11,184 nt of DNA from Hyphomicrobiales bacterium (GTDB taxonomy: Bacteria > Pseudomonadota > Alphaproteobacteria > Rhizobiales > Xanthobacteraceae), in contig JAFKKQ010000329.1 of the NCBI GenBank assembly GCA_017304505.1, positions 1 through 11,184 on the forward strand, read 5' to 3'. Shown here in pieces: positions 1 to 7,074 of this stretch. Position numbers and translations under genes: made by a program. The notes beneath the pieces are model-generated. The model was not told the DNA's origin. It made no database searches and saw nothing but the letters and a program-made list of their open reading frames with translations. Every line of letters starts with the position of its first letter. Within the stretch, counting starts at the first letter, position 1.

Positions 1-689
1 GTTTCGACTTGTCGAGCACACCCGGAACGTCGGTCAGCAGCAGGAAGCGCTTGGCTTTGAGCGCGCCGGCGATGGCGCCGGCAAAAGTGTCGGCGTTGAC
101 GTTGTAGCTGCCGCCGTCGGCCGAGGCCGCCACGGGCGCCAGCACCGGGATCAGCTCACGGCCGAGCACGGTGTCGAGCACGGTGGTGTCGACCTTGTCC
201 GGCTCGCCGACGAATCCAAGATCGACCACCTTCTCGATGTTGGAATCCGGGTCGACGACGCGGCGCGTCGCCTTGCGCGCCATCACCATGTTGCCGTCCT
301 TGCCGCACAGTCCGATGGCCTTGCCGCCGGCGGCATTGATGAAGCCGACGATCTGTTTGTTGATCGAACCGGCCAGAACCATTTCGACGATTTCCAACGT
401 CTTGGCGTCGGTGATGCGCAAGCCGCCGGCGAATTGCGATTGCACCCCGGCGCGCTTGAGCATCGCCTCGATCTGCGGTCCGCCGCCGTGAACCACCACC
501 GGGTTGATGGCCGTCTGCTCCAGCAGCACGATGTCGCGCGCAAACGAGCGCGCCACGCTCTCGTCGCCCATAGCGTGGCCGCCGTATTTGATGACGATGG
601 TTTCCTCGTCGTAGCGCTGCATGTGCGGCAGCGCCTCCGAGAGGATGCGGGCGGCATCCTGTGGGCTGGTCTTGGCGGTCTCGCTCATC
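1..689 (-). CDS. argB: Acetylglutamate kinase, C-terminal part cut off by the window edge
   Basis: Phosphorylates N-acetyl-L-glutamate with ATP, the second step of arginine synthesis, in the cytosol. The visible 229 residues start at an ATG at 689 ([10 protein letters not shown]) and show the amino-acid-kinase signatures: IKYGGHAM near the N-terminus (phosphate-binding Lys and Gly-Gly), [10 protein letters not shown] (substrate-binding Gly-rich loop), GLCGKDGN in the middle, and [10 protein letters not shown] just before the left edge. The family is usually about 300 residues, so roughly 70 residues lie outside the window. It is the last gene seen of the engB-DUF423-argB run. The 108 bases upstream (690-797) hold no convincing promoter or terminator, so co-transcription with engB is likely. 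Identification is secure. Confidence 0.96.
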
Positions 690-797
690 GTCCGGTCTCG
701 CGCGTTTGAAGCGCCGCCGTTCTAGCCGACATTGACGCGGGCGGCGAGGGTCAATTCAACCTCAGCGCCCGACGAGTGCCGCAAGCGCCACGGTTAG

Positions 798-1118
798 CTA
801 GCTCGCGATCAGGATCATGCCGCCGGTCGGTGCCGCCATCGGGAACAGGCGATGACCGAGGAAGGCGCGGGCCGACACGTCGCCCGCGAACAAGGCGCCG
901 CCGAGCACAAAGCCGCAAAGCGCGACCATGCCGATTGTGCGCGATGCCATCCCTTGGTGCAGCGCCGCGGTGCCGCCCAGGATCGCGGCGGCGTGAAACA
1001 GCAGCATGTATCCGGCGCTGTCGAGCCCGGAGCCCGGCGTGCCGTGAGCGGAGGCTGCGGCGAGCACGACACCTGCGGCGCCCATCAGTCCGGCCAGGAT
1101 CAGCAACGCGGATTCCAT
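798..1118 (-). CDS. DUF423 family small membrane protein (YgdD-like)
   Basis: A 106-residue, almost wholly hydrophobic protein with about four predicted membrane segments (roughly residues 3-21, 36-54, 62-79 and 88-105). The pattern LAGLMGAAGVVLAAASAHG at the start, a central FHAAAILG stretch and the late GHRLFPMAAPTGG segment match the DUF423 family (COG2363; E. coli YgdD), inner-membrane proteins of unknown function. The start ATG at 1118 has a GAGG Shine-Dalgarno about 7 bases upstream and lies 11 bases after the engB stop, so the two genes are almost certainly in one operon. The protein is slightly shorter than the usual 115-130 residues. No catalytic residues are evident. Confidence 0.85.
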   Translation of the reverse strand: MESALLILAGLMGAAGVVLAAASAHGTPGSGLDSAGYMLLFHAAAILGGTAALHQGMASRTIGMVALCGFVLGGALFAGDVSARAFLGHRLFPMAAPTGGMILIAS

Positions 1119-1129
1119 AGTGCCTCGTG

Positions 1130-1780
1130 TCAGGTGCGCTCGGCCTTGAGCCGTGCGATTGCGGCGCGCAGTTCGGGGATGCCGTGACCTTCCCGCGACG
1201 AGGTCGGCAGCACGTGCGGAAACGCCGCTGGACGCTTGGCGAGCGCCGTCTCGATGGCGGCGATCCGTTCCGTCAGTTCGGTGGCTTTGATCTGGTCGGC
1301 CTTGGTCAGGACGATCTGGTGGCTTACGGCCGCTTCGCTCAAGGCGTCGAGCGGCGGCGTGTCGGCATCCTTGAGTCCATGCCGTGCATCGATCAGCACA
1401 TAGACGCGGGCGAGATTGGCGCGGCCGCGCAGGTATTCATGGATCAGTTGGGTCCACGCCTTCACCTTCGGACGGGGCGCCGCGGCATAGCCGTAGCCCG
1501 GCATGTCGACCAGCGTCAGCATCGGGTCGGCGGCGAAGAAGATCAATTCCTGGGTGCGGCCCGGCGTGTTCGAGGTGCGCGCCAGCGCGTTGCGCCCGGT
1601 CAGCGCGTTGATCAGGCTCGATTTGCCGACGTTGGAACGCCCGGCAAAAGCAATCTCGATGCCGCGCATCTTTGGCAGCGATTCAAGCGAGCCGGCCGCA
1701 GTGGCAAAGCGCCACTCCTGCGCGAACAACAGCCGGCCGGCTTCGCGCTCCGCGGATGAGAATTGAGGTGAAGTGCTCAC
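1130..1780 (-). CDS. engB: Ribosome biogenesis GTP-binding protein EngB/YihA/YsxC
   Basis: Essential cytosolic GTPase of the TrmE-Era-EngA-EngB family, needed for late assembly of the large ribosomal subunit. It is 216 residues, the normal size. GTPase motifs appear in order: G1 GRSNVGKS at residues 47-54, G2/switch I around NTPGRTQ (71-77), G3 DMPG at 92-95 followed by the family's GYGYA, G4 TKAD at 159-162, and G5 SSREG at 194-198. The start is a GTG at 1780; no ATG occurs before the conserved GRLLFAQEW segment, and the upstream ribosome-binding site is weak. It heads the run engB-DUF423-argB and is divergent from the DUF1993 gene, with only 56 bases between start codons. In many relatives engB directly follows yidC; here about 2.9 kb separates them. 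Confidence 0.96.
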   Translation of the reverse strand: MSTSPQFSSAEREAGRLLFAQEWRFATAAGSLESLPKMRGIEIAFAGRSNVGKSSLINALTGRNALARTSNTPGRTQELIFFAADPMLTLVDMPGYGYAAAPRPKVKAWTQLIHEYLRGRANLARVYVLIDARHGLKDADTPPLDALSEAAVSHQIVLTKADQIKATELTERIAAIETALAKRPAAFPHVLPTSSREGHGIPELRAAIARLKAERT

Positions 1781-1836
1781 GCTGCTTAGGCTAGGCTTGC
1801 ATCATCGCGTTGTCATCCGATGAGAGGTCGCAAACC

Positions 1837-2352
1837 ATGTCCGTTTCCATGTACACCGTTTCAATCCCAGTCTTTATGCAGCATCTCAACGGGCTGTCCA
1901 CCGTCCTCGACAAGGCGGCCGCCTGGGCCGCAGCCCGCAAGGTCAACGAAGCCGACCTGCTCAACATGCGGCTTTCCCCGGACATGTACAACCTGGCGCG
2001 GCAGGTACGGGCGGCGACCGATCACGCCGCCAACGCAGCCGGACGGCTGGCAGGCAAGGAACTGCCGAAGTTCGCCAACGACGAAACGACGATCGGGCAA
2101 TTGAAGGACCGCATCGCCAAGACGATCGAATACCTCAAAAGCGTCAAGCAAAATGAGGTTGACGGCACCGAGGGCAAAGACATCAGCATTACGTTCCCGA
2201 ACGGCAACACCCGCCAGTTCACCGGACAGAGCCTTCTGCTCGGCAACAGCCTGCCGAATTTCTGGTTTCACACCACGACCGCCTACGACATCGTCCGTCA
2301 TTGCGGCGTCGAGGTCGGCAAGCGCGACTTCATGGGCACGCCGCCGGCTTGA
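1837..2352 (+). CDS. DUF1993 family protein
   Basis: A 171-residue soluble, mostly helical protein of the DUF1993 family (PF09351), function unknown. The N-terminal MSVSMYTVSIPVFMQHLNGL, the middle segment around LSPDMYNLARQV, and the C-terminal PNFWFHTTTAYDIVRHCG followed by VGKRDFMG are typical of the family. Its fold has been related to the DinB-like four-helix bundles, and histidines in FMQHL, WFHTT and VRHCG could in principle form a DinB-type metal site (inference). I chose ATG 1837 because a GAGAGG Shine-Dalgarno sits 9 bases upstream; the frame is open back to a TTG at 1810, but that start would place the Shine-Dalgarno inside the gene. It is divergent from engB and followed by a small hairpin overlapping its stop. 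Confidence 0.85.
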   Translation: MSVSMYTVSIPVFMQHLNGLSTVLDKAAAWAAARKVNEADLLNMRLSPDMYNLARQVRAATDHAANAAGRLAGKELPKFANDETTIGQLKDRIAKTIEYLKSVKQNEVDGTEGKDISITFPNGNTRQFTGQSLLLGNSLPNFWFHTTTAYDIVRHCGVEVGKRDFMGTPPA

Positions 2353-2363
2353 AGCCGGATTTT
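2344..2363 (+). terminator. Possible weak terminator at the DUF1993 stop
   Basis: Inverted repeat ccggc-ttgaa-gccgg at 2346-2358 region (arms ccggctt/aagccgg at 2344-2350 and 2352-2358) overlaps the TGA stop and is followed by ATTTT. The stem is only about 5 pairs with a usable loop, so it is a weak candidate; the stronger hairpin at 2380-2407 may do the job instead. Confidence 0.35.
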
Positions 2364-2373
2364 CCCGGTGCAT

Positions 2374-2407
2374 AAAAAGCAACGGCCGGCTTGTTTGCCG
2401 GCCGTTG
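2374..2407 (-). terminator. Intrinsic terminator of the yidB-to-psiF minus-strand run
   Basis: Perfect 11-bp inverted repeat: caacggccggc at 2380-2390, loop ttgttt, gccggccgttg at 2397-2407. On the plus strand the left arm is preceded by aaaaa (2374-2378), which reads as a U-run after the stem on the minus strand. It lies 41 bases beyond the PsiF-repeat gene stop, as expected for a rho-independent terminator of that run. It may also stop plus-strand transcription from the DUF1993 gene, although no T-run follows on that side. Confidence 0.8.
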
Positions 2408-2448
2408 TCGTATCGAGAGGCGTCGCCTTGGAAGCCCCGCGCGCCGTT

Positions 2449-2667
2449 CTACATCTTGGCGCCTTTTCTTCGGCATTCGGAGCGGAATTTCTTGCGCTGC
2501 TTGCCGTGTAAGCCTTTTGCGTCGGCTTGTTCGGAGCATGCCTTCGATATCGCTTTCTTGCCTGAAGCGCTCATCGCCGGGGTGTTCGGCGTTGGCGCCG
2601 TCTGGGCTGCCGCGTCGCCGGCGACGACGGCCGTCAACAGGGCAGCGACGACAAACAGGGTCTTCAT
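2449..2667 (-). CDS. Secreted PsiF-repeat protein
   Basis: A 72-residue protein with an obvious signal peptide (MKTLFVVAALLTAVVAGDAAAQ, cleavage probably after AAA-Q near residues 20-22), a short Thr/Pro linker and one PsiF repeat (PF07769 type): SKACSEQADAKGLHG followed by KQRKKFRSECRRKG. The two Cys, C44 and C65, likely form a periplasmic disulfide. E. coli PsiF carries this repeat and is named as phosphate-starvation inducible; its biochemical role is unknown. The start ATG at 2667 has a GGAGG Shine-Dalgarno 8 bases upstream. It follows the 156-residue secreted protein by 37 bases on the same strand and is the last gene before the terminator at 2374-2407. Confidence 0.88.
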   Translation of the reverse strand: MKTLFVVAALLTAVVAGDAAAQTAPTPNTPAMSASGKKAISKACSEQADAKGLHGKQRKKFRSECRRKGAKM

Positions 2668-2704
2668 GGGATTGGCCTCCGTTGCGGGCAGGGAATCCGC
2701 CCGA

Positions 2705-3175
2705 TCAGCCCTTCAGGCGCTTGTTGCATTCGCTGTAGTAGCCTCCGCCTTTCTGGATCCAGTTGAGGCCGCCGTTGGCGTTGCTCGTCTTGTTGGCGTT
2801 GTACTGATCGAGGCAGGTGTGCATGCGCGCTTTGCCCGCGGACTCGGAGGAATATTTCGGCGAAACAGCAGTGGGGAATACGGCCCTGCCTGTCGCTGCC
2901 GGCGCGGCGGGTCTGGCCGCCGTCGTAGCGGCGGGTTTGGCTGGCGCCGCCGCCGGCTTTTGCGTGGTGGCCGAAGCCGGCGCGGCGGAGGCATTCGTGC
3001 CGCATTCCGCCTTGCGGAAGTCGTTCCACTTCATGCCTTTCAGCGTGCCGGCGGTCTGTGCCGCTTTATACTTGGCGCTGCATTCCTGCATCGTCAGCGC
3101 CTGCGCCGAACCGGCGCTCAGTACGAACGCGCCTAACAGCGCGCCCGCACAAACCGCAAGGGTACGTGTCGTCAT
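2705..3175 (-). CDS. Secreted protein with two Cys-paired repeats joined by an Ala/Pro linker
   Basis: I do not recognise a named family for this 156-residue protein. It has a signal peptide (MTTRTLAVCAGALLGAF..., cleavage likely after AQA at residue 26), then a first unit from about 28 to 59 with C32 and C58 around LKGMKWNDFRKAEC, an Ala/Pro/Thr low-complexity linker at about 60-100, and a second unit at about 115-153 with C121 and C150 around GGLNWIQKGGGYYSEC. The units look like diverged copies of one Cys-x25/28-Cys, Trp-containing motif, and the first resembles the PsiF repeat of the next gene. ATG 3175 was chosen over an open extension to 3226 because it begins the signal peptide and has a GAGGA Shine-Dalgarno 8 bases upstream. 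Probably periplasmic; function unknown. Confidence 0.82.
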   Translation of the reverse strand: MTTRTLAVCAGALLGAFVLSAGSAQALTMQECSAKYKAAQTAGTLKGMKWNDFRKAECGTNASAAPASATTQKPAAAPAKPAATTAARPAAPAATGRAVFPTAVSPKYSSESAGKARMHTCLDQYNANKTSNANGGLNWIQKGGGYYSECNKRLKG

Positions 3176-3239
3176 GTCTGGTTTCCTCTGCTGATAGCCT
3201 TGCATCAACAACAAATCGCAGTTCACCGTCTGAATACCG

Positions 3240-3881
3240 TTAGATCATACGTGTTGCTTCCTGCTCGGTCGGCAGCCGGCCGTCGGGAGTCAGGTGATTG
3301 ACGACCTCCGGCAGGTGCTGGCTGAGGCCGGCCAGCAGTTCGTCGCGCGATAGCCCGGATTGAGCCATCAGCGTGTTGATCTGGTCGGCGCCGAGCGCCT
3401 TGGCGAGATCGTCGGGGGCAATGGCTTGATTGGGGCCGCTATCGACCCAGGACTTGGCAACGTCGTGTTGTCCCGATTGCTTGAACTGGTCCAGCAGATC
3501 GCCCAACCCTCCGCTCAGCACGCTTCCGGCAGCGCCGCCGGCGAGCAGGCCACCCAATCCTCCCGTCAGGAGACCGCCCAATCCTCCGCCGCTGTTCGCG
3601 CCCTGGCCTGGCACCGAACCGCCGCCGGGGCCCGCGCCGCCCAAGGCATTCCTCAAGAGATCGCCGATGCCGCCGCCCTGGCCCGCTTGGGGTGCGGGAG
3701 CCGGAGCGGCGGGGGCGGCGGACGAGCCACCCAGACCTTTCAAGGCTTTGTAAGCGAGGAGCCCCAACACGGCCATCATGATCGGGGACATGCCGCCGCC
3801 GCCTGAATTGGCGCTGCCGGCGGGGCTTTGCTGCCCGCGGGGGCCATTCTGCATACCATTGAGAACGTCAAGCAGACCCAT
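3240..3881 (-). CDS. YidB family protein (DUF937)
   Basis: A 213-residue YidB/DUF937 family protein of unknown function. It begins MGLLDVLNGMQNGPRG, typical of the family, followed by a Gly/Ser stretch, a short hydrophobic segment (SPIMMAVLGLLAYKALKGL), and a long Gly/Ala/Pro-rich middle made of GGLGGLL-type repeats. The conserved C-terminal domain runs from about residue 130: VLSGGLGDLLDQF, SWVDSGPNQAI, LAKALG, LAGLSQHLPEVV and LTPDGRLPTEQEA. The ATG at 3881 is preferred over one at 3893 because the latter overlaps the GGAGGG Shine-Dalgarno serving 3881. It heads the minus-strand run; the next gene starts 64 bases after its stop. An EcfG-like promoter candidate lies about 95 bases upstream. 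Confidence 0.88.
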   Translation of the reverse strand: MGLLDVLNGMQNGPRGQQSPAGSANSGGGGMSPIMMAVLGLLAYKALKGLGGSSAAPAAPAPAPQAGQGGGIGDLLRNALGGAGPGGGSVPGQGANSGGGLGGLLTGGLGGLLAGGAAGSVLSGGLGDLLDQFKQSGQHDVAKSWVDSGPNQAIAPDDLAKALGADQINTLMAQSGLSRDELLAGLSQHLPEVVNHLTPDGRLPTEQEATRMI

Positions 3882-3975
3882 AATACCCTCCACTCCATCC
3901 TGAAGCGGGGATAGGGCGCGTCGGCGTGACCGCTCCGTCCCCTCGCGTCGTGTCTCGGAAGCCCCGAAGGCCTAA

Positions 3976-4000
3976 AATGGATTGGGGCCGCAAAAGTTCC
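3976..4000 (-). promoter_or_regulatory. EcfG-like promoter candidate for yidB
   Basis: On the minus strand the sequence reads GGAAC, 16 bases, CATT. The EcfG general-stress sigma factor of alphaproteobacteria is known to use GGAAC-N16/17-CGTT, so this has a perfect -35 and one mismatch at -10. It lies about 95 bases upstream of the YidB start. Chance occurrence is possible. Confidence 0.4.
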
Positions 4001-4080
4001 ATGACACCCACTCCACACCCACATCCACTCCGCGAATTGAGGCCGGCGCCCCGCCGGATGTCAAAAACAATCAGCATGAT

Positions 4081-4106
4081 GGAACCGGGCGTTGGAATGC
4101 GGAGTT
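4081..4106 (+). promoter_or_regulatory. EcfG-like promoter candidate for glsB
   Basis: On the plus strand the sequence reads GGAAC, 17 bases, AGTT, a one-mismatch fit to GGAAC-N16/17-CGTT. It lies about 140 bases upstream of the glsB start and is divergent from the yidB candidate. GlsB/YeaQ-type proteins are commonly stress-induced, which fits, but the match is short. Confidence 0.4.
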
Positions 4107-4165
4107 TTTGTGTCTGTCGCCAGCGACCCCGGCAACCACGAAGCGGGCGGCAACGGGGTGATGGC

Positions 4166-4215
4166 GGCAGGTTGGCACCGGCAGGTATGACAGCGGCAGG
4201 TATGACAGCGGCAGG
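4166..4215. repeat. Short tandem repeat, 14-15-bp unit
   Basis: Two exact copies of ggcaggtatgacagc at 4180-4194 and 4195-4209, a partial third copy (ggcagg) at 4210-4215, and a diverged copy (ggcaggttggcacc) at 4166-4179. It sits immediately before the glsB ribosome-binding site, so copy-number changes would alter the leader length. Confidence 0.85.
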
Positions 4216-4245
4216 ACCGCGGTTGAGAAAGGGAGGGGTGTGAAT

Positions 4246-4536
4246 ATGAATATTCTTTGGATCGTTCTGATCGGGTTCCTCGCGGGCATTATTGCGCGCT
4301 TTCTGTCGCCCGGTCCCAACAATCCTGCGGGTTTCATTTTGACCACGGTGCTCGGAATTGCCGGCGCATTCGTTGCCACCTTCATCGGTCAGGCGATCGG
4401 CTGGTATCGCCTCGATCAGGGAGCCGGCTTGATCGGTGCGACGGTTGGTGCACTGGTGGTGCTGTTCATCTGGAACCGGCTGGTCGCACGCCGCGCTATT
4501 TCCGATCCCGGGGCTGGTCCGCGACGCTGGCTTTGA
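4246..4536 (+). CDS. GlsB/YeaQ/YmgE family small membrane protein
   Basis: A 96-residue inner-membrane protein of the GlsB/YeaQ/YmgE family (transglycosylase-associated protein, PF04226), with three predicted membrane segments at about 1-20, 29-50 and 58-77. The conserved elements are ILWIVLIGFLAGIIARFL, a SPGPNNPAGF turn, and ILTTVLGIAGAFVATFIG. Members are often stress-induced; the molecular role is unknown. ATG 4246 has a GGAGG Shine-Dalgarno 9 bases upstream; an in-frame GTG at 4240 is only 3 bases from it and is unlikely. The charged tail after residue 78 is about 10-15 residues longer than usual (family about 82-85). It is divergent from yidB and convergent with yidC. Confidence 0.9.
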   Translation: MNILWIVLIGFLAGIIARFLSPGPNNPAGFILTTVLGIAGAFVATFIGQAIGWYRLDQGAGLIGATVGALVVLFIWNRLVARRAISDPGAGPRRWL

Positions 4537-4578
4537 TGCTGGGCATCCCGCGTCTCGGGCCGCCGTCCGAAGAAATTT

Positions 4579-4622
4579 GAGGCCATAATCCCGGCGGGCT
4601 CATGCCGAAGGATTATGGCCTC
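4579..4622. terminator. Long bidirectional terminator-type hairpin between glsB and yidC
   Basis: A perfect 13-bp inverted repeat, gaggccataatcc (4579-4591) and ggattatggcctc (4610-4622), encloses an inner cggc/gccg stem (4592-4595, 4604-4607) with an 8-base loop and a two-base bulge. It lies 42 bases past the glsB stop and 42 bases past the yidC stop, the expected place for a shared terminator of convergent genes. The right flank (tcttgctt) and the minus-strand flank (aaatttct) are only moderately U-rich. Confidence 0.7.
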
Positions 4623-4664
4623 TCTTGCTTCGCGATTGTCGGAGCTGTCGCGCTGTGAGCGTCG

Positions 4665-6509
4665 TCAACCGCTCTTTCCAGCGCCCTTCTTCTTGCCGAA
4701 CAGCGCCTTGATGTTGTCGAACAACTCCACCTTGGCGCCGTTCTTGCGCATGATGATGCTCTGTTGGATCACCGACAGCGTGTTGTTCCAGGCCCAATAG
4801 ATGACGAGGCCGGCCGAAAACGACGCCAGCATGAAGGTGAAGATCACCGGCATCCAATCGAAGATCATCTTTTGCGTCGGATCGGGCGGCGCAGGATTGA
4901 GCTTCATCTGCGCCCACATCGTGACGCCCATGATCAGCGGCCAGATGCCCAGGTGCAGGAAATGGCCGATGACCGGCACCAGCGTCGGATCGTACGGGAT
5001 GAGGCCAAACAGATTGAAGATGTTGGTCGGATCGGGCGCGGACAGGTCGTGGATCCAGCCGAAGAAGGGCGCGTGCCGCATCTCGATGCTGATGAACAGC
5101 ACCTTGTACAGTGCGAAGAACACCGGCACCTGAATTACGATTGGCAGACAGCCTGCAAGAGGATTGATCTTCTCCTTCTTGTAGAGCTCCATCAGCGCTT
5201 GCTGCTGCTTCATCTTGTCGTCGGCATAGCGTTCGCGGATCGCCGCCATCTCCGGCTGCACCGCCTTCATCTTTGCCATCGAAGCGTAGGACTTATTGGC
5301 GAGCGGGAAGAACACGCCCTTGATGAGGACCGTAATCAGCAGGATGGCGATGCCGAAATTGCCGACGTGGTGATAGAGCCAGTCGATCGCCCAGAACATC
5401 GGCTTGGTGATGAAGTAGAACCAGCCCCAATCGATCAGAAGCTCGAAGCGATTGAGGTTGAGAGCCTTCTCATAGCCATCGACGACCGCGACCTCCTTGG
5501 CGCCGGCAAACAGCCGGCCGCTCGTCGCGATTGTCGCTCCGGGTGCGACGGTTTTGGCTTCGCCGAGATAGTCGGTCTGATAGCTCTTCTGCGTGCCGTT
5601 GAGCGTATAGGTGAAGTGCGCCTGGATGGGCGCCTTGGTGTCGGGGAGCAGCGTCGCGGCCCAGTATTTATCCGTGATGCCGAGCCAGGCGTCGGTGGCC
5701 TTGAACGAAACGCTCTTCTTGTCCTCGATCGTCTTGTAGGTGAATTCCTGCAGACCTTGATCGCCCATGACGCCGATCAAGCCCTCATGCAGGATGTAGT
5801 AGCCGAGTGTCTGCGGCGTGCCGTCGCGACGGATCAGCGCGAACGGGTAGAGCGTCACCGCCGCCGCGCCCTTGTTGACGACCTGGTCTTCGACCGTGAG
5901 CAGATACTTGTCGTCGACGGAGATAACCCGGCGGAACTCCAGGCCCTCGCCGTTGTCATAGGTCAGCGTCACCGGCCGGTCCACGGTCAGCGGTCCCGAG
6001 CCTTGCCGCGTCCAAACGGTGTTGCTGTCGGGCAGCTTCACCTTGGCGCCCGCTCCTGCGACCCAGCCGAACTCGGCATAAAACGGGTGCGGACTTCCCG
6101 AGGGCGCCAGCAGCACGATCGGCGGAGAGTTCTTATCTACGGTCTCGTGGTATTGCGTGAGCGCCAGATCGTCGATCTGCGCGCCCTTCAGCGCGATCGA
6201 GCCGTGCAGCCGCGGCGTCTCGACCATGATCCGCGGCGACGAGGCGATCACGGCCTCGCGCGAGCGCTGGGTGGTTGGCGCGGCCGCTGTCTGGCCGGGC
6301 GTGGACGGTGCCCCCGGCTGGGCGGCCGGGGTGCCGGAAGCGGATTTCCCGGCGGGCGATTGCGTCTGGAGTTGCTGCGTCTGCTGGGCCTTGAGGTGGG
6401 CCTCCTGCTTCTGCTTCTCCATCTGCGGCAAGCCGACGAAATACTGCCATCCGATCAGCACGAGCGCGGACAGCACGATGGCAAGGATGGTGTTCTTCTG
6501 GTCGGTCAT
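4665..6509 (-). CDS. yidC: Membrane protein insertase YidC
   Basis: Inserts and folds inner-membrane proteins, alone or with SecYEG. The 614 residues contain an N-terminal membrane anchor (about 7-26, [20 protein letters not shown]), a Gln/Ala/Pro linker (about 28-87), the periplasmic beta-sandwich P1 domain (about 90-360), and the Oxa1/YidC core (about 365-600) with [32 protein letters not shown] and [12 protein letters not shown]. The length is normal for Rhizobiales. The position of the E. coli groove Arg366 is Lys397 (VLIKG), a conservative swap. The start at 6509 is chosen because MTDQKNTIL begins the anchor; an open extension to 6563 overlaps rnpA. The ribosome-binding site is weak, and 10 bases separate it from the rnpA stop, so translation is probably coupled. 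No yidD lies between rnpA and yidC. Confidence 0.97.
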   Translation of the reverse strand: MTDQKNTILAIVLSALVLIGWQYFVGLPQMEKQKQEAHLKAQQTQQLQTQSPAGKSASGTPAAQPGAPSTPGQTAAAPTTQRSREAVIASSPRIMVETPRLHGSIALKGAQIDDLALTQYHETVDKNSPPIVLLAPSGSPHPFYAEFGWVAGAGAKVKLPDSNTVWTRQGSGPLTVDRPVTLTYDNGEGLEFRRVISVDDKYLLTVEDQVVNKGAAAVTLYPFALIRRDGTPQTLGYYILHEGLIGVMGDQGLQEFTYKTIEDKKSVSFKATDAWLGITDKYWAATLLPDTKAPIQAHFTYTLNGTQKSYQTDYLGEAKTVAPGATIATSGRLFAGAKEVAVVDGYEKALNLNRFELLIDWGWFYFITKPMFWAIDWLYHHVGNFGIAILLITVLIKGVFFPLANKSYASMAKMKAVQPEMAAIRERYADDKMKQQQALMELYKKEKINPLAGCLPIVIQVPVFFALYKVLFISIEMRHAPFFGWIHDLSAPDPTNIFNLFGLIPYDPTLVPVIGHFLHLGIWPLIMGVTMWAQMKLNPAPPDPTQKMIFDWMPVIFTFMLASFSAGLVIYWAWNNTLSVIQQSIIMRKNGAKVELFDNIKALFGKKKGAGKSG

Positions 6510-6519
6510 GTGCGGTTTT

Positions 6520-6897
6520 CTATCTCGTGCCCGCATGTGGGGTGGCGGTCGGGCTCTTGCCATGCACGCGCCCGAGCGCGCGGTCGAAGTCCTCGGTCAG
6601 CCGGTCGAACGGCAGATCGAGAGCCGCACGTCGTCCGATGAGCACATAGTCAAATCCTGGCCGCATGCGCGCGGTTGACGAAAGCCGGACCACCTCACGC
6701 AGCCGCCGGCGCACGCGATTACGCTCGACCGCGTTGCCGACCTTCCGGGAGACCGTGAATCCGACACGCACCGGTCCATCCTCGCGCCGATCCAGCGCCT
6801 GGAGCACAAACCCGCTCACGGGAGCCTTTGCGCCGGTCGCCGCAGCCAGGAAGTCAGCGCGCTGCCGAAGCCGTTGCATGGCAGCAGGCGCGGGCAT
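6520..6897 (-). CDS. rnpA: Ribonuclease P protein component
   Basis: Protein subunit of RNase P, which binds the catalytic RNA and helps remove 5' leaders from pre-tRNAs. The 125 residues contain [10 protein letters not shown] at the N-terminus, [18 protein letters not shown] (the central cleft strand), the RNR signature [12 protein letters not shown], and [11 protein letters not shown]. The start is uncertain: ATG 6897 gives [12 protein letters not shown], but the conserved part begins at the second ATG (6879, [10 protein letters not shown]), and neither has a good Shine-Dalgarno. It begins 11 bases after the rpmH stop and ends 10 bases before yidC, the usual rpmH-rnpA-yidC arrangement. Confidence 0.95.
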   Translation of the reverse strand: MPAPAAMQRLRQRADFLAAATGAKAPVSGFVLQALDRREDGPVRVGFTVSRKVGNAVERNRVRRRLREVVRLSSTARMRPGFDYVLIGRRAALDLPFDRLTEDFDRALGRVHGKSPTATPHAGTR

Positions 6898-6908
6898 CCG
6901 CGCCGGCT

Positions 6909-7043
6909 TCAGGCGCTGAGCCGCTTGCGACCCCGGGCGCGCCGGGCGGCCAGCACCTTGCGGCCTCCCGTGGTCTTGAGGCGCGCGCGAAATCCGTGAC
7001 GGCGCTTGCGCACCAGCTTGCTGGGTTGATAGGTCCGCTTCAC
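6909..7043 (-). CDS. rpmH: 50S ribosomal protein L34 (bL34)
   Basis: A 44-residue, strongly basic large-subunit ribosomal protein. The sequence [20 protein letters not shown] and the ending [21 protein letters not shown] are diagnostic of bL34. The start is a GTG at 7043 with a GGAG Shine-Dalgarno 9 bases upstream; an open extension to 7103 runs through the promoter and is not coding. It is the first gene of the rpmH-rnpA-yidC operon and is transcribed from the promoter at 7075-7103, giving a leader of about 25 bases. Confidence 0.98.
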   Translation of the reverse strand: MKRTYQPSKLVRKRRHGFRARLKTTGGRKVLAARRARGRKRLSA

Positions 7044-7074
7044 GAGCTTGATCTCCGTTCGCCGTCGCGTGCGG

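Larger units (their letters stand above)
3882..4245. other. 364-base divergent intergenic region between yidB and glsB
   Basis: I see no convincing gene here. It holds two GGAAC-type promoter candidates pointing outward (3976-4000 toward yidB, 4081-4106 toward glsB) and a 14-15-bp tandem repeat just before glsB (4166-4215). Short open frames across it have no ribosome-binding sites or recognisable protein sequence. Confidence 0.6.

Noticed and set aside
690..797. Independent argB promoter
   Set aside because: TTGACC and TTGAAT occur on the minus strand but no -10 lies at proper spacing; co-transcription with engB and the DUF423 gene is simpler.
1127..1759. 210-codon open frame on the plus strand opposite engB
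   Set aside because: Antisense shadow of a gene with all five GTPase motifs; no plausible ribosome-binding site or domain.
4166..4215. CRISPR array
   Set aside because: Units are 14-15 bases and directly adjacent with no spacers; it is a plain tandem repeat.
5318..5330. Loss of the YidC groove arginine
   Set aside because: The position is Lys397, a conservative change that I recall as usual in related alphaproteobacterial YidC proteins, so it is not evidence of altered function.
4764..6641. 625-codon open frame on the plus strand opposite yidC
   Set aside because: It is antisense to a fully supported yidC, is rich in Arg/His/Asp/Gln with no recognisable domain or hydrophobic core, and results from high-GC third-position bias.
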